A model generated the notes under the pieces. The model made no database searches, was not told the DNA's origin, and worked only from the letters and a program-made list of their open reading frames with translations. From Caldicellulosiruptor danielii (GTDB lineage: Bacteria; Bacillota; Thermoanaerobacteria; Caldicellulosiruptorales; Caldicellulosiruptoraceae), in assembly GCF_034343125.1 (NCBI RefSeq), contig NZ_CP139957.1, forward strand, positions 2,412,001 through 2,476,000: a DNA stretch of 64,000 nucleotides. Reading direction: 5' to 3'. Of the stretch, positions 27,699 through 35,289 are shown piece after piece. The translations under genes were made by a program, and so were the position numbers. Position 1 is the first letter of the stretch, and every line of letters begins with the position of its first letter.

Positions 27699-27885
27699 TT
27701 TTACACACCTCAAAAAACTAAAATTAAACTCTTTTAATTTTAATTATACCACATTTGAAGCTCTATTAACAATCCTCTGCAAAACATGTAGTTTTTGAAT
27801 AATAACCGGCCTGTCAATATCTTGTAACGCACAATTTTTTCATGGTATCATTAAATTAAGATTTTTTAAATGGAGTTGAACTAGT

Positions 27886-28269
27886 GTGTTAAACGTAGAT
27901 AATAAACTCCCTGATCTTATTAATTTTTTCAAGGCACGCGACGATGTGGTCGCTGTTTGGATAGTAGGTTCATACGGTACAAAATATCAAACAGAAAATA
28001 GTGATATTGACCTTGCGATTTTATTTTCTAAAGAAATTAGCTTTTTTGATGAACTGGATTTAGAAGTGCAGATATCTGACATTCTTCAAACAGACAAAGT
28101 GGACATTATAAACCTCAACAAAGCACCGCTAACCTTACAGTTTAAAACCATCAGTGAAGGAAAAGAAATAATTAAAAAAGACCCCATCAAAGTAGCAGAT
28201 TTTGAGGAGATAGTTTTGGATTTGTATCAAGATCATGAGTACTTTTACAGGTCATTAAACTTAATATAG
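27886..28269 (+). CDS. MNT-type nucleotidyltransferase (MntA antitoxin-like)
   Basis: This 127-residue minimal nucleotidyltransferase has the motif VGSYGTKYQTENSDIDLAIL (GSxG then DxD) and a third carboxylate in DIINLNKAP. In HEPN-MNT modules the MNT protein AMPylates and silences the HEPN RNase encoded beside it. The start is GTG with GGAG about 10 bases upstream, and a TTGTAA-N18-TATCAT promoter is plausible. The partner gene downstream is only a fragment, so this antitoxin seems orphaned. Confidence 0.8.
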   Translation: MLNVDNKLPDLINFFKARDDVVAVWIVGSYGTKYQTENSDIDLAILFSKEISFFDELDLEVQISDILQTDKVDIINLNKAPLTLQFKTISEGKEIIKKDPIKVADFEEIVLDLYQDHEYFYRSLNLI

Positions 28270-28367
28270 ATTATGATAAAGCATTTCAAAAAATAGAATT
28301 TATTAAGGGAAATCTTGCAAAGTTGAATCAAAATTGTAGTTTACTAAATGTCGACAGAATAGTTTAA
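28254..28367 (+). pseudogene. HEPN (DUF86-like) toxin fragment
   Basis: Overlapping the MNT stop in another frame is a startless stretch (KLNIDYDKAFQKIEFIKGNL, then AKLNQNCSLLNVDRIV-stop). It resembles the first helix of HEPN/DUF86 proteins. The catalytic RxxxxH motif would come later and is absent, so the RNase is lost. Confidence 0.4.
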
Positions 28368-28372
28368 AAAAC

Positions 28373-28400
28373 ATAGAGGCTGGTAATATCCAGCCTCTAT
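28373..28400 (-). terminator. Intrinsic terminator of the copper operon
   Basis: The perfect 11-bp stem ATAGAGGCTGG/CCAGCCTCTAT with a six-base loop is followed on the minus strand by GTTTTTTAAAC. It overlaps the stop of the last HMA gene and also faces the MNT/HEPN genes. Confidence 0.85.
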
Positions 28401-28606
28401 TCTATTCTCGCAACCTCATATCCTGCATCATCAATTGCTCGAACAAATTTGTCGTCGTTCACATCTTTGTGAAGTTCAACAGTGGCAACCTTTTCTTTCA
28501 GATCCACTTTAACAGAATGAACGCCATCTAAGGATTTTAAAGTGCTCTCAACTATTTTTGCACAGTGCTCACTTTCCATCCCTTTGATATAAATCTTTTT
28601 TGTCAT
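28397..28606 (-). CDS. HMA-domain copper chaperone paralogue lacking CxxC
   Basis: This 69-residue HMA fold begins MTKKIYIKGMESEHCAKIVE. The sister gene has GMTCNHC at this point; here T-C-N-H-C has become E-S-E-H-C, so only the second Cys remains. The rest of the fold is well conserved (VKVDLKEKVATVELH, then IDDAGYEVARIE). AAAGGAG lies 10 bases before ATG 28604-28606. With one thiol it is unlikely to bind Cu(I) like CopZ. It may bind another metal, act as a decoy, or be decaying. It is the last gene of the copA operon. Confidence 0.8.
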   Translation of the reverse strand: MTKKIYIKGMESEHCAKIVESTLKSLDGVHSVKVDLKEKVATVELHKDVNDDKFVRAIDDAGYEVARIE

Positions 28607-28717
28607 CTGAAAATAACTCCTTTCTCCTAAATTTTTATTTTCTGATAGCTCGTCACAGATACAACCAAAGTCCTTTAGCTCATATGCCCTGATTTGCTGA
28701 TAAATTGGATAGGTAAA

Positions 28718-28747
28718 GAGACTGCTGCTTTTTTGTACAGCAGTCTC
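28718..28747 (-). terminator. Hairpin between the two HMA genes
   Basis: GAGACTGCTG and CAGCAGTCTC form a perfect 10-bp stem eight bases after the copZ-like stop. The downstream minus-strand tract is TTTACC, a weak run, so partial termination or mRNA protection is likeliest. Confidence 0.55.
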
Positions 28748-28754
28748 CACCTTT

Positions 28755-28964
28755 TTACTCAATCTTTACTACTTTATAACCTGCATCATCCACAGCAGCA
28801 ATAAATTTTTCATCTTCGATGGGGTGGTGAAGTTCAACAATTGCATATTTTTCTGCCAGGTTTACACTTGCTGACATTACCCCATGAAGTTCCTTGAGAG
28901 CATTCTCCACAGCTTTTGCACAGTGGTTACATGTCATCCCTTCAATATAAATCTTTTTTGTCAT
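28755..28964 (-). CDS. copZ: CopZ-like copper chaperone (HMA domain)
   Basis: This 69-residue HMA protein starts at MTKKIYIEGMTCNHCAKAVE with the intact CxxC. The ATG at 28962-28964 follows GAGGAGGA by 6 bases; the frame is open for 25 codons upstream but lies within the copA 3' end. It delivers Cu(I) to the CopA pump in known systems. It overlaps nothing and follows copA closely, so the two are co-transcribed. Confidence 0.85.
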   Translation of the reverse strand: MTKKIYIEGMTCNHCAKAVENALKELHGVMSASVNLAEKYAIVELHHPIEDEKFIAAVDDAGYKVVKIE

Positions 28965-28992
28965 GTAAAATCCTCCTCTCCAAATAAATTTT

Positions 28993-31453
28993 TTATTTTG
29001 CAGGTCTATACCTTCGCAAACGCAGAGCGTTTGTGACAACTGACACAGATGAGAATGCCATTGCCAAAGCTGCTATTACTGGGTTCAAAAGCGGACCACC
29101 AAATATGTGCAAAACTCCAGCAGCAATCGGAATACCAGCAGTGTTGTAGAAAAATGCCCAGAAGAGATTTTGTTTTATGTTCCTTATTGCTTTCTTGCTA
29201 AGGTCAATAGCTGTCACCACATCCATTATGTCACTCTTCATGAGCACAACATCAGCAGACTCAATTGCAACATCTGTTCCAGACCCAATTGCAATTCCAA
29301 CGTCAGCCTGAGTCAATGCTGGAGCATCATTAATACCATCGCCAACCATTACAACCTTTTTCCCTTCTGCCTGGAGCTTTTTTACTTCCTCAGCTTTATT
29401 TTGAGGCAAAACTTCAGCAACAACTTTATCTATGCCGACTTGCTTTGCTATTGCCAGAGCAGTTTGCCTGTTGTCACCTGTTAACATAACAGTGTTAATT
29501 CCCATCTTATGCAATTTCTCTATTGCTTTTTTACTTGTAGGTTTGATAACATCGGCAACAGCAATTATTCCAGCAAACTTGCCATCAATTGCAATAAACA
29601 TAGCAGTTTTCCCTTCTTGTGACAATCTTTGAACCTCATCTGTCAACCAAACGTTTACGTTTCTCTGTTCCATCAATCTCTGATTGCCAAGCAAGATATT
29701 TTTACCATCCACTGTAGCTTCAATTCCAAACCCGGGAATAGCCTCAAACTCTTGTGCATCAACAAGGTCTAAATTCTTTTCTTTTGAATAGTTTACTATT
29801 GCTTCAGCCAGAGGATGTTCTGATGTTTTTTCTGCCGAGGCAGCCAGTCTTAAGACTTCTAATTCATCAAACCCTTCGGCAGTTATGATGTCTGTAACTT
29901 TTGGTTTTCCTTCGGTAATTGTTCCTGTCTTATCGAAAACAATAGTATCGATTTTATGCAATGTCTCAAGTGCTTCACCGCTTTTGAACAGCACTCCAAA
30001 TTCAGCACCCTTACCTGTTGCAACCATTACTGCAGTTGGTGTTGCTAACCCCAGTGCGCATGGGCACGCAATGATGAGCACAGTTATGAATATCTTCAAG
30101 GCAAAGCTACCGGGTTTGCCCCATACATACCAAAGCGTTCCTGAGATTATTGCAATTGCTATGACCGTAGGGACAAAATAGCCAGAAATGATGTCAGCAA
30201 GTCGTGCAATTGGTGGTTTTGAAGCTTGCGCTTCCTCTATTAGCTTTATTATCTGCGACAACACAGTATCTTTACCAACTTTTGTTGCTCTGACTTTTAT
30301 AGTACCGTTTTTGTTGATTGTGCCACCATATACAGAGCTTCCAACCGTTTTTTCAACTGGAATGCTTTCACCTGTTAGCATTGACTCATCAACAGAAGTT
30401 CTTCCATCTATTACCTCACCATCAGTTGGGATTTTCTCACCAGGTTTTATTATCAAAATATCTCCTACTTCTATCTCTTCAATTGGGATAACCTTTTCCT
30501 GGCCGTCATGCAGAATAGTTGCCGTCTTTGGGCGCAAGTCCCATCAGTTTTTTGATTGCATCAGATGCTCTTCCTTTTGAAACCACCTCAAAGTATCTGC
30601 CAAGAAGAATAAGTGTAATTATTACTCCTGCTGTCTCAAAATACGACTCTTCAACAAAGCTTGTATCCCCAGCGGCAATTTTAAACATTCCATAGATTCC
30701 ATATATATATGCTGCAGCAGTACCAATAGCAATCAACGAATCCATGTTTGGGTGGCGTTGTATAAGCCTACTAAATCCCACTGTGTAAAATCGTATACCT
30801 GCTATAAAAATTGGTATTGATAAAATCAACTGAATAAAAACAAAGTTGAAAGGATTTTTAGCAGGGTCAATTATCTGAGGAAGGGGCAAACCGATAATAT
30901 TGCCCATCGCAATATATAGTACTGGTACAGCAAAAATAGCTGAAATTACAAATCTCTTGAACCAGTATTGTTCTTCAAGTTTCTTACGATCTTTTTGGCT
31001 GTCTGCAACAGTACTTTCTTCTACCTCAAGCGGAGTATAACCTGCCTTTCTGATTGCCTCTTTAATCTCTGAAAGTCTTACTTTGGAAGGGTCATAAACA
31101 ACTCTTGCTTTTTCTGTTGCAAAATTAACACTTACTTCTTTTATTCCCGGCAATTTCGAGATAGATTTTTCAATGGCCCTTGCGCACGATGCACAGGACA
31201 TACCACCAATTGGTATTATAACATCTTTTGTTGTCTCATCAGGAACGTCTTTTACATCATAACCTGCCTTCTTTACAGCTTCTTTTATTTTTTCCAGGTT
31301 AGTTTTGGTTTCATCATACTCTACAACAAGCTTTTCTGTGGCAAAATTTACAGAAGCTGAGCTTACCCCTTCTACCTTACTAACACTCTTTTCAATAGCT
31401 CGTGCACATGAAGCACAACTCATACCCATAACATCTAATATTTTTCTTTCCAT
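28993..31453 (-). pseudogene. copA: Cu(I)-translocating P-type ATPase, one frameshift
   Basis: The gene has two N-terminal HMA domains (each GMSCASCARAIEK), transmembrane helices and the A domain ([20 protein letters not shown]). The membrane CPC motif ([15 protein letters not shown]), phosphorylation site ([10 protein letters not shown]) and hinge ([20 protein letters not shown]) follow. It lines copper export at the inner membrane. The frame is broken after [11 protein letters not shown]: removing one base from the CCC or AAA run (plus GGG 30530-30532, TTT 30527-30529) restores a protein of about 820 residues. As written the first product ends after about four helices. The operator and promoter lie just upstream. 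Confidence 0.85.
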
Positions 31454-31470
31454 TTTGTTTCATCCCCCTT

Positions 31471-31524
31471 TTGGCATATGCCATTTTCAACTATATTATA
31501 TACTCTACTATTCCTATATGTCAA
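31471..31524 (-). promoter_or_regulatory. copA promoter with CATATG operator
   Basis: On the minus strand TTGACA (plus 31519-31524) and TATAAT (plus 31495-31500) lie 18 bases apart. Just downstream is the palindrome TTGGCATATGCC (plus 31471-31482), placed between the -10 element and the ribosome site. The same palindrome recurs at two nearby promoters (33701-33747 and 34709-34722), suggesting one shared repressor. Confidence 0.7.
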
Positions 31525-31610
31525 GTAGGAATTGTTTAAAAAATAAATTTTTGCTTTTGCTTTTATTATACCCAGCAATTTAAAAGTACTATCAAATCTC
31601 TTTGCCTCTA

Positions 31611-32033
31611 TCAGTCACTGCCGTGGTGTCTAAAGCAGTGACCTCTTCCTTTTCCTTTGTGACATACAACACGAGCAGAGTGGCATTCAGGACATTCGCA
31701 CTTTTCTGATTCAAAAATTTTTCCGCAATTTAAGCAGGTATACTTGCAATTTCCAAAAACATAGTTCCCACCTTCAATTCTTATAGCTTTGCCGTTGATC
31801 AGGGCATCTGCAATCTTTTTTCTTGCTTCTTCTAATATAAGCTGAAATGTCTGGCGGGAAACTTGCATCTTTTGTGCACATTCTTCCTGCATAAGCCCTT
31901 CTAAGTCCTTAAGTCTTATTGCCTCAAGCTCTTCTACTTTTAGCAGAACCTCATCGTTTGAACCCTCAAGCGGCGAAAAATATTTGAATCTTGGTAAAAA
32001 CTCAACCCTTCTGCATCTTATTGGTCGTGGCAA
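31611..32033 (-). CDS. DUF134-family DNA-binding protein
   Basis: This 140-residue protein has the family start PRPIRCRRVEFLPRFKYFSP and a sigma-like helix-turn-helix (LEAIRLKDLEGLMQEECAQK then MQVSRQTFQLILEEARKKIA). A C-terminal zinc-ribbon-like Cys cluster (CKYTCLNCGKIFESEKCECP) ends His-rich. I start it at TTG 32031-32033, since AAGGAGG is 8 bases upstream and the result matches family N-termini; the frame runs 7 codons further. DUF134 proteins often sit beside NifX-like and Mrp-like genes, as here. It is a candidate regulator of the CATATG operators. Confidence 0.8.
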   Translation of the reverse strand: MPRPIRCRRVEFLPRFKYFSPLEGSNDEVLLKVEELEAIRLKDLEGLMQEECAQKMQVSRQTFQLILEEARKKIADALINGKAIRIEGGNYVFGNCKYTCLNCGKIFESEKCECPECHSARVVCHKGKGRGHCFRHHGSD

Positions 32034-32073
32034 TTTGAATGCCTCCTTTGTCAAAAATTATGATGAACAAAAA

Positions 32074-32093
32074 GGCAGGACTTTTCTCCTGCC
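32074..32093 (-). terminator. Intrinsic terminator before DUF134
   Basis: The 7-bp stem GGCAGGA/TCCTGCC with a six-base loop is followed on the minus strand by TTTTTGTTC. It begins immediately after the stop of the 32094-32336 frame. Confidence 0.75.
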
Positions 32094-32336
32094 TTAATTT
32101 TTGTGTTTTATTCTTAGCTCTTTTATCTTTTCAATATCAAGTCCTGTGAGCTCTTGGATTTGATCATCGCTGTAGCCTTTAATTATCATTTTTTCTGCTA
32201 TTTCTATTGCTTTCCTTTGAATCCCTTCTTGAATACCTTCTTCATACCCTTTCAGTTTGCCTTTTTCCTCAGCTTCTTGATAATACTGTTGGATTATTTG
32301 CTGGACATTTGAAATAAATTCACCCACCTTGGCCAT
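32094..32336 (-). pseudogene. Rpn-family nuclease, C-terminal fragment
   Basis: This 80-codon frame (KVGEFISNVQQIIQQYYQEA, then GYEEGIQEGIQRK, then ITGLDIEKI-type tail) matches only the last quarter of the full Rpn protein at 56679-57638. The PD-(D/E)XK nuclease core is absent. There is no ribosome site before the ATG, yet two TATAAT-like boxes lie upstream near 32360 and 32385 and a terminator follows. It is probably the remnant of an internally deleted gene. Confidence 0.7.
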
Positions 32337-32452
32337 TCTTTCAGAGGAGTTGTTTAATTATATCATACGATTAAATTATATCATAAACTAAGGTGGTTAT
32401 GTTTTTAATTTTTTCTCATTCGTACTCAAAATGTCTATCACGATAATTTATG

Positions 32453-32854
32453 TTAACCATGGTTATGATGGTGTCCGCGAGAATGCCCATGCGAATTATG
32501 ATGCATTCCTTCTTCTTTTTCATGAATTTCATTTGCAAGTGCTTCATCGGATTTTAGCTCACCTTTTAATAGCTTTTCAACTGCTTCATCTGGAGAGCCT
32601 AAAACACCGATGAAATACTTAATGCCAAGACTATCGAATATATATCTTGCCCTCTCGCCCATTGACCCTGCAATTACAACGTCTGCACCTTTTTGTTTTA
32701 TAAACTTTGCAAAAAGGCCAGCCCTATGCTCTGGCATGTCAAAATATTCTTTTTCTACAATAGCACCATTTTCAACTGTATATATGCAAACCTTTTCGCT
32801 ACCACCAAAGTGAGGGCTTATTTTGTCACCTATTAGCATAACTGCTATTTTCAT
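32453..32854 (-). CDS. NifX/NafY-like iron-molybdenum-cofactor domain protein
   Basis: This 133-residue protein has the PF02579 fold: KIAVMLIGDKISPHFGGSEK, then the glycine-rich AGSMGERARYIFDSLGIKYF and GVLGSPDEAVEKLLKG. The tail is strikingly His-rich (HHNSHGHSRGHHHNHG), a likely metal-binding sponge. The start is firm (AGGAGG, 9 bases before ATG 32852-32854) and overlaps the Fur-like gene by 29 bases. No nitrogenase genes are present, so a general metal- or cluster-handling role with the Mrp-like ATPase is more likely than cofactor assembly. Confidence 0.85.
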   Translation of the reverse strand: MKIAVMLIGDKISPHFGGSEKVCIYTVENGAIVEKEYFDMPEHRAGLFAKFIKQKGADVVIAGSMGERARYIFDSLGIKYFIGVLGSPDEAVEKLLKGELKSDEALANEIHEKEEGMHHNSHGHSRGHHHNHG

Positions 32855-33308
32855 GATTTATTTCCTCCTTTTTTAAATTTAATGAATTTGATTTTTTGGA
32901 CAGCAAGCAACTTTTGCAAACTCCGTGAAATTCGTACAATACAAATTTTGAATCAAAATCATAAAGTTTTTTTATCTCTCTTTTAATCTTCTCAAGCGTT
33001 GTGTTGCTCAGCTTTAGCCAGAATCTCTGATGACAAACATCACATACAAAGAAAGCTAAATCTAAGCTCTTATTGGACCTGTCACCGATATAGGCAATAT
33101 ATTTATCATTGGCTGCATCAAATGCTACTATCAATCCTTTTTTCTCTAATCTACTTATGCCTCTATAGATAGTGCTCAAACTTGCCCAGTTTATTAGTCT
33201 TTTAACCAAGTCTTCTTTTTTCACAATGTTGTCATTTTCTTTTAAATTGTCAAGTATTATTTCACATATTTGATTATTTCTTAGAATCCTCTTTTTATAC
33301 ACTACCAT
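32826..33308 (-). CDS. Fur-family metal-dependent regulator
   Basis: This 160-residue protein has an N-terminal winged helix (LVKRLINWASLSTIYRGISR then LEKKGLIVAFD). The C-terminal half has two CxxC pairs (FVCDVCHQRFW and HGVCKSC), typical structural-zinc ligands of Fur/Zur/PerR proteins. A histidine-rich regulatory metal motif is not obvious, so the sensed signal is unclear. It may control this metal cluster. The ribosome site is weak and the ATG at 33306-33308 is tentative; a GTG two codons on is possible. Confidence 0.75.
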   Translation of the reverse strand: MVVYKKRILRNNQICEIILDNLKENDNIVKKEDLVKRLINWASLSTIYRGISRLEKKGLIVAFDAANDKYIAYIGDRSNKSLDLAFFVCDVCHQRFWLKLSNTTLEKIKREIKKLYDFDSKFVLYEFHGVCKSCLLSKKSNSLNLKKEEINHENSSYANR

Positions 33309-33371
33309 ACCATTTCACCATATTCTAAAATTGAAACTCATTCCTTTTCAATCTACACCTAAAAAGCATTC

Positions 33372-33406
33372 GGGGGGCATGAGAATCTGTTTCTTGAAAG
33401 CCCCCC
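33372..33406 (-). terminator. Terminator after the DUF5320 gene
   Basis: The 7-bp GC-only stem GGGGGGC/GCCCCCC with a 21-base loop is followed on the minus strand by GAATGCTTTTT. It lies about 20 bases after the small-gene stop and about 65 bases before the Fur-like gene. Confidence 0.65.
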
Positions 33407-33425
33407 TTCAAAGCAATTTCAGCTT

Positions 33426-33662
33426 TTACTCTTGTTTTTGCTCCTTTGAAAGAAGTTTGTCAATTAACTTTAACCTTTGCTCTAAAATCTGCTTTTCATA
33501 CTCCAAAGCCTCTTTAGCAAAAGGAACCTCACTTGAAGTGCTCAAATACAGCCATTTGCAAATTCCAAGGCCTCTGCCAAAACCAAAACCACCACCAAAA
33601 CCTCTGCCAAAGCCTCTTGCAAATCCTTTTCCTGCCCATGCAGGTCCAAAACCCCAAGGCAT
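33426..33662 (-). CDS. DUF5320-like Gly/Phe-rich small protein
   Basis: This 78-residue protein starts MPWGFGPAWAGKGFARGFGR at ATG 33660-33662. GGAGGTG lies 8 bases upstream; the frame is open 15 codons further but that part includes the ribosome site. A Gly-Phe-Arg-rich first half is followed by a coiled-coil helix (EALEYEKQILEQRLKLIDKL). DUF5320 proteins usually neighbour NifX-like and MinD/Mrp-like genes; their function is unknown. The promoter carries two copies of the CATATG operator. Confidence 0.75.
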   Translation of the reverse strand: MPWGFGPAWAGKGFARGFGRGFGGGFGFGRGLGICKWLYLSTSSEVPFAKEALEYEKQILEQRLKLIDKLLSKEQKQE

Positions 33663-33700
33663 CGCTTCTTCACCTCCGAAGCCGTTTTTATTTTTTATTA

Positions 33701-33747
33701 TTGGCATATGCTAATTATAATTATACTCTGTTTTTGGCATATGTCAA
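33701..33747 (-). promoter_or_regulatory. Promoter with two CATATG operators (DUF5320 gene)
   Basis: On the minus strand TTGACA (plus 33742-33747) and TATAAT (plus 33720-33725) are 16 bases apart. TTGGCATATGTCAA (33734-33747) overlaps the -35 element, and TTGGCATATGCTAA (33701-33714) lies downstream of the -10. A bound repressor at either site would block initiation. Confidence 0.7.
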
Positions 33748-33768
33748 TAACTTTTTTGAAAAAATTTT

Positions 33769-33790
33769 ACCCTTGTTTTTTCACAAGGGT
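33769..33790 (-). terminator. Terminator after the Mrp-like gene
   Basis: The 7-bp stem ACCCTTG/CAAGGGT with an A-rich loop is followed on the minus strand by AAAATTTTTTC. It separates the Mrp-like transcript from the DUF5320 promoter. Confidence 0.7.
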
Positions 33791-33871
33791 ACTGACCAGC
33801 CAAGATAAATAGTTTCGACGCTTAAAAAGTTCTCAAGTTTTTAAAACCTAAAAGCTACTCAAAAGCCTTTT

Positions 33872-34660
33872 TTAATCTTCTGCAATCTCCTTTTTCAAAA
33901 CTTCTATACAAGAATCCAAATACAAATTCCTTGCCTTTTCAATTTCACCTTCATCACAAAGTTTGGTAAGCTCTGGGTCTATTGGGACCTTGCCTAAAAT
34001 CTTCAAATCTAACTGCTGGGCTATGCTTTCCAATTTGCTTTTGCCAAAGATATCAATCTCTTTTCCGCAATGAGGGCATATCGCATAGCTCATATTCTCT
34101 ACAATTCCTACAATTGGTATATCCATCTGTTTTGCCATGTTATAGGCTTTTTTGACTATTAAAGATACAAGGTCTTGAGGGGATGTTACAATTATTATTC
34201 CATCGATTGGAATTGACTGAAAAACTGTAAGAACAACATCACCCGTACCAGGTGGCATGTCAATAAGAAGATAGTCCAGTACACCCCAGCCAACCTCTGT
34301 CCAAAACTGCTCTATTGTCTTTGCAATGAGTGGTCCTCTCCAAATAACAGGAGCATCCTCTTTATTCAAAAGCAGATTCATTGACATTATTCTTATATCA
34401 TTATGTGTTCTCACAGGATAGATTGCCTTTGAGTCTGAATTAATCTTAGCACCACTTACGCCAAATATTTTTGGAATAGATGACCCGGTAATGTCCGCAT
34501 CAAGAATTCCAACTTCAAATCCATTTCTTCTCAAACCCACGGCAAGCAAAGAAGTAACCAAGCTTTTTCCTACTCCACCCTTGCCACTGACAATGCCATA
34601 CATCTTTTTTACATCTGTAAATTCATTTTTGGGGATTGGATGCATTGTATTTTGTCTCAA
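33872..34660 (-). CDS. Mrp/NBP35-family P-loop ATPase
   Basis: This 262-residue SIMIBI-class ATPase has the deviant Walker A in YGIVSGKGGVGKSLVTSLLA and the LDADITGSSIPKIFGV switch. Walker B reads YLLIDMPPGTGDVVLTV, and a CxxC sits in NMSYAICPHCGKEIDIFGKS. Known members carry or transfer Fe-S clusters. TTG at 34658-34660 is the likely start (AAGGAGAG about 9 bases upstream). With NifX-like, DUF5320 and DUF134 neighbours it forms a recurring metal-handling set. The promoter overlaps a CATATG operator. Confidence 0.88.
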   Translation of the reverse strand: MRQNTMHPIPKNEFTDVKKMYGIVSGKGGVGKSLVTSLLAVGLRRNGFEVGILDADITGSSIPKIFGVSGAKINSDSKAIYPVRTHNDIRIMSMNLLLNKEDAPVIWRGPLIAKTIEQFWTEVGWGVLDYLLIDMPPGTGDVVLTVFQSIPIDGIIIVTSPQDLVSLIVKKAYNMAKQMDIPIVGIVENMSYAICPHCGKEIDIFGKSKLESIAQQLDLKILGKVPIDPELTKLCDEGEIEKARNLYLDSCIEVLKKEIAED

Positions 34661-34693
34661 TTTTTCTCTCTCCTTTATTAATTTTTTCTCTTT

Positions 34694-34722
34694 ATTTTAC
34701 TCTCGTTTTTGGCATATGTCAA
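34694..34722 (-). promoter_or_regulatory. Promoter with CATATG operator (Mrp-like gene)
   Basis: TTGACA (plus 34717-34722) and TAAAAT (plus 34694-34699) are 17 bases apart on the minus strand. The palindrome TTGGCATATGTCAA (34709-34722) covers the -35 element, exactly as at the DUF5320 promoter. Confidence 0.7.
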
Positions 34723-34845
34723 TAATAACTGTCTCTTTTTATGATTGGGTAAATTTTTTGTGTTTCGAAATAAATTTGGGTATATAATTTATAGCAGGAT
34801 AAAAAATTTTTAGGAAATAATATATCAAATTTGGAGGAGAAAAAG

Positions 34846-35217
34846 ATGCTTTCAAACATCATCAACCATGATTTTATAAAACTTTTGCCGACTGATACAG
34901 TCGGGTTTGCACTTGAGCAAATGCAAAAAAGAAAAAAGAGCGTGGCAGTTGTTGTGGATGAGAATGATTTTCTCAAAGGAATCATTGTAAAGGTAGATAT
35001 TTACATGTTTTTGAGTCAACCAGGCCATTTTGAAACATACCCTGTTGAGCTTGCCATGACAAAGGCAGTTATAACAGCTGATAAAAATGATGATATTAAA
35101 GACGTTGCAAAACTCTTGCGTCAGCATGATATCTCTGCTGTTCCTGTTCTTGACAATGGAAAGGTAGTTGGTCTTGTTGGACTTGAGGATATTGTTGATT
35201 ATTTTATAAAGATGTAG
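34846..35217 (+). CDS. CBS-pair protein
   Basis: This 123-residue protein consists of two CBS motifs (LLPTDTVGFALEQMQKRKKS then VVVDENDFLKGIIVKVDIYM; and ITADKNDDIKDVAKLLRQHD then VPVLDNGKVVGLVGLEDIVD). Such stand-alone pairs bind adenosyl ligands and regulate partner proteins. The ATG at 34846-34848 follows GGAGGA; a TTG 15 bases upstream overlaps that site. A TATAAT box lies at 34783-34788. It is divergent from the Mrp-like gene, and its partner is not evident. Confidence 0.85.
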   Translation: MLSNIINHDFIKLLPTDTVGFALEQMQKRKKSVAVVVDENDFLKGIIVKVDIYMFLSQPGHFETYPVELAMTKAVITADKNDDIKDVAKLLRQHDISAVPVLDNGKVVGLVGLEDIVDYFIKM

Positions 35218-35289
35218 TATTAAATATTCTCAGAAAACATTGCAAATTCAAGAATAATATATTGCAAATTTTAATAAAGGAGGAAAAAG

